Below, piece after piece: positions 4,539 to 6,924 of a stretch of DNA of 6,924 nucleotides. Made by a program: the position numbers and the translations under genes. Source of the stretch: Patescibacteria group bacterium (lineage in GTDB: Bacteria > Patescibacteriota > Gracilibacteria > JAHISY01). Location of the stretch: the NCBI GenBank assembly GCA_018817365.1, contig JAHISY010000117.1, positions 1 to 6,924 on the forward strand. The letters are read 5' to 3'. The notes beneath the pieces were generated by a model. The model searched no databases, had not been told where the DNA came from, and was given only the letters and a program-made list of their open reading frames with translations. The first letter of the stretch is position 1, and every line of letters starts with the position of its first letter.

Positions 4539-6922
4539 GCAGATTCTTTGTAATTTTTTCTCATTTTTTCGTCGAAATCAGCGCGGTTTTTTACCCCGCC
4601 GAAATGGTAAGCTTTTACCGTTTCGTCACTTGTGAGCATTTCGTTTTCATCATACAACAGATTGACTTCTCGCATAATTTCGCGGTATTCCGATTTGTCG
4701 TTCCACTTTGCCAAACTTTTTTCGATGAAATCTTTTAGATTGCATTTTATCGCTTTTCCTGTCGCTAGACTGCTGATCGGATTGCGATCGTAAAGATTGT
4801 ACTGATTGTGAATTTTGGTGACATCGCGATCTTCGCGATATTGCCAAAGATTGTGCAGCATTTTCACCAAAATATTCCGTCCGCGCTGCATTCTGCTCGC
4901 ACCAAAACTCACTCGCTTTTCTTCCGAAATCACTCTCCTATCCTCATCATCGCTCACCCATTCGCCAGCTTTATTTTGAACGAGCTCTTTCCCTGTGAAT
5001 TTTTCATACCAGCGATCGTTTTGTTTCATCATTTCCGCTCCATCAATGAAGTCTTCCACGCCTGCTTTTATGAGCGAAGTGATATCCCGCATTTCAGTCA
5101 AGCTTGCGTGACCTTTGTGCTCGTCGAGTTTCGTCGCAGTTTCGAATAATCCAATCGAAGAGTTTTTCACGAGATAATTCGCCAATTTGTCCCCAACCCT
5201 GATTGACTGATTGCGCGCGTCGTTAATTGTTTTTTGACGACCAGAATGATCTTTGTAAGTTCCTGAATCAATCGCAATGTGGATAGTTTTCTTTTCAATG
5301 TCTCCATCCGCTTTTTTGATTTCCGCGCGCGCGTTGCGCGTGTTGAAGAAGTTAATAATTTCAGATTTGCCGAGTTCGGTGATGTATCCTCGCCCGCCTT
5401 TCGTTTCTTTGACCCATCCCCATTTTTCGAACCACGAAATCTTTTTACCATCGGCTGCAGTTGCATTGTGGTTGGCGATCACGTCGCTCGTAGATGAGTA
5501 TGGATTGAATCCCGATTCGTGTTTTTTCCCGATTTCGCCGAGCTGATCACGGCTCATATTTCCCCGTAAATAAGCATCGACTATCATCAAACCGACCAAT
5601 CCCTGATCTGAATTTGCCTTCATTTTTTCTTCGCCCTTTTCGGTTTTAATTTTTATTTCACTGAAAGAGCTGTTATTCGAATAAGCATTTCCGCGCGCGA
5701 CCATCGTTTCGATCATTCCCACAAGTTCCGCTTCGCCTTCCGAGCCGCCGTGATAAGTTTTTTTCCGCTGCAAATCGAAAATGCCAAGCTCCGCGTCGAT
5801 GGAAACGGTTTCACTGCTGCTGGAGAGTTTTTTTCCGGAAGCGGAGGCAGTTTCGCTCCCTGCGCCCTGTTTGGTGAATAATTCATCCGCGTAGCCGATT
5901 TCGCCGATGAAGCCGGAGTGCGGCGTGTCGATTCTTTCTTTGAAAGCCTCGCGCATCCGTGTGTAATCGGCTATGTTGTCGGCTTCTTCCCAATCTTTCT
6001 CTCCAAATTTGCCACGGCAAATTATACTGATCAATTCTTTGTCGCTCATTCTCAAATTTCCGCGATCGGCGAGCACTTCGAGAATAACTCTCCGCCGATC
6101 TTTCGGCGCCGACCAACTAAGTTCTGTGAGAAGCTCTTTGTGTTTTTTGTTTTTGTAATAGTCACGCAACTCGCTCGCGCGGCTTTTTTCATTTAAACGA
6201 TCTTGCAACTCCACTCTCCTTGAAATTTCTGGTCGCCAAAACATCATTCCTTCCGCGAGCGGACCGCGTTTATCTTCACTCTTGGAGTGAGTGTGCTTTT
6301 CCCATGATTCTTTGATCGATTTAAAAGCTCCAGCAATGTCGTGCAGGCTGTACCACGTTATTTTTCCGTTTGCGGTGAAAAACTGCTGTAGTTTTTTATT
6401 AACTTTATCGAAGGCGCTCGGACCGTGATTATCGTGAGCTTCGTGAATTATCCCGCCGCCTTTTGTTCCCGCTTCCGCCTTCTTTTCGGTCGGCGAAACA
6501 GTTTCCGCAGTTTTAGGTTTGATTTTTTCACTTTCTTGGGTTTTTTCAATACTCGCGAGAACTTCCTCGAATTGTTCTATTTCCTCCTCATTTCCGTCCA
6601 AAAAAGCGCGAACCAAACGAAGATTTGGTTTGCTGTCGTCTGTGAGTAATTTTTTCAGCTCCGCAAGATCTACTCGCCGCCGCGCAATCAAATCATCCCA
6701 CCGGATGCCAGAATTGATTTCAATCAATTCTTCAAATTCTTTCCGCTTCGAACCGATTTTCACATTCGCGTTTATTTTTTCGAGTCGCTTTTCATAATCC
6801 GCGAAACTCTTGTCAAGGTCTTCGCGTTTTTGAATTTTGGCGCCGTCCCATTTCTCGTACAATTTTTCCACCGCGATCAAAACCAATTCCAAGTCGCGCA
6901 ATTCTCCGGTCTGCACGATTCC
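4535..6922 (-). CDS. Large charged protein of unknown function, 5' end at or beyond the window edge
   Basis: The frame is open to the right edge. A GTG at 6916-6914 would give 793 residues, but GTG with no proven ribosome site may be internal, so it is marked partial. I recognise no family. From the GTG: residues 1-130 are helical and highly charged, with coiled-coil character (DLDKSFADYEKRLEKI, EEEIEQFEEVLASIEK). Residues 131-155 are a Lys/Glu/Thr/Pro/Gly-rich linker, followed by a His-containing patch IIHEAHDNHG. Then come a mixed domain at about 165-345, a Ser/Gly-rich low-complexity stretch at 350-370, and a further globular region to 793 with GGRGYITELGKSEIINFF (about 507-524, winged-helix-like in feel only). 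There are 14 Trp and only two Cys (300, 725), no signal peptide and no membrane segment, so it is probably cytoplasmic. No catalytic motif stands out. It converges on the FecR-like gene and shares four bases with it. Its codons and GC look native. Confidence 0.8.
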   Translation of the reverse strand, partial: GIVQTGELRDLELVLIAVEKLYEKWDGAKIQKREDLDKSFADYEKRLEKINANVKIGSKRKEFEELIEINSGIRWDDLIARRRVDLAELKKLLTDDSKPNLRLVRAFLDGNEEEIEQFEEVLASIEKTQESEKIKPKTAETVSPTEKKAEAGTKGGGIIHEAHDNHGPSAFDKVNKKLQQFFTANGKITWYSLHDIAGAFKSIKESWEKHTHSKSEDKRGPLAEGMMFWRPEISRRVELQDRLNEKSRASELRDYYKNKKHKELLTELSWSAPKDRRRVILEVLADRGNLRMSDKELISIICRGKFGEKDWEEADNIADYTRMREAFKERIDTPHSGFIGEIGYADELFTKQGAGSETASASGKKLSSSSETVSIDAELGIFDLQRKKTYHGGSEGEAELVGMIETMVARGNAYSNNSSFSEIKIKTEKGEEKMKANSDQGLVGLMIVDAYLRGNMSRDQLGEIGKKHESGFNPYSSTSDVIANHNATAADGKKISWFEKWGWVKETKGGRGYITELGKSEIINFFNTRNARAEIKKADGDIEKKTIHIAIDSGTYKDHSGRQKTINDARNQSIRVGDKLANYLVKNSSIGLFETATKLDEHKGHASLTEMRDITSLIKAGVEDFIDGAEMMKQNDRWYEKFTGKELVQNKAGEWVSDDEDRRVISEEKRVSFGASRMQRGRNILVKMLHNLWQYREDRDVTKIHNQYNLYDRNPISSLATGKAIKCNLKDFIEKSLAKWNDKSEYREIMREVNLLYDENEMLTSDETVKAYHFGGVKNRADFDEKMRKNYKESA

Positions 6923-6924
6923 GA

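Noticed and set aside
4550..4600. T-runs after the FecR-like stop as an intrinsic terminator
   Set aside because: The T-runs encode Lys/Asn codons of the opposite gene and no stable stem precedes them.
4823..4839. Inverted repeat ATCGCGA-TCT-TCGCGAT
   Set aside because: It falls within codons for REDRD in the large - strand gene and is explained by repeated Arg-Asp/Glu codons; no second copy.

Overview
The window most likely comes from a Candidate Phyla Radiation (Patescibacteria) bacterium, such as the Peregrinibacteria/Parcubacteria side. This is inferred, not proven. The signs are: moderate-to-low GC with many A/T runs; TGA used as stop (standard code 11, so not the TGA=Gly code of Gracilibacteria/Absconditabacteria); starts without clear Shine-Dalgarno sequences; tight packing; a large protein I cannot assign to any family; and a sigma factor ending in the RQGFGGQ peptide, which I recall as a frequent repeat-encoded tail in CPR proteomes.

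Left part (3-2186, + strand). First comes a beta-ketoacyl-ACP synthase III (FabH-like, thiolase-fold) gene that is open to the left window edge and keeps its Cys-His-Asn triad. After a 63-base AT-rich gap comes a 237-residue protein with the His-before-Cys order of the permuted papain-like YiiX/YaeF hydrolases. Twelve bases later is a 57-codon gene for a small membrane protein. The last two share the identical start context ATTTATTATG and are probably one transcript.

Middle part (2233-4538, + strand). An ECF-type RNA polymerase sigma factor is followed 41 bases later by a 548-residue single-pass membrane protein with a FecR-like domain, the classic arrangement of a sigma factor with its membrane-bound regulator. 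The N-terminal about 128 residues would face the cytoplasm and could hold the sigma factor. The FecR-like beta domain and a long helical C-terminal region would lie outside. No TonB-dependent receptor is visible, so a ferric-citrate type circuit is not supported; the signal and target genes are unknown.

Right part (4535-6922, - strand). A very large, charged, Trp-rich, apparently soluble protein of about 795 residues runs toward the sigma/FecR pair and leaves the window at its 5' end. The two convergent genes share four bases, TTAA, that supply both stop codons.

There is no tRNA, rRNA, CRISPR array, insertion sequence or gene-free stretch above 300 bases. The most interesting items are the sigma/FecR pair with its unexplained C-terminal domain, the repeat-derived sigma factor tail, and the unassigned large protein.
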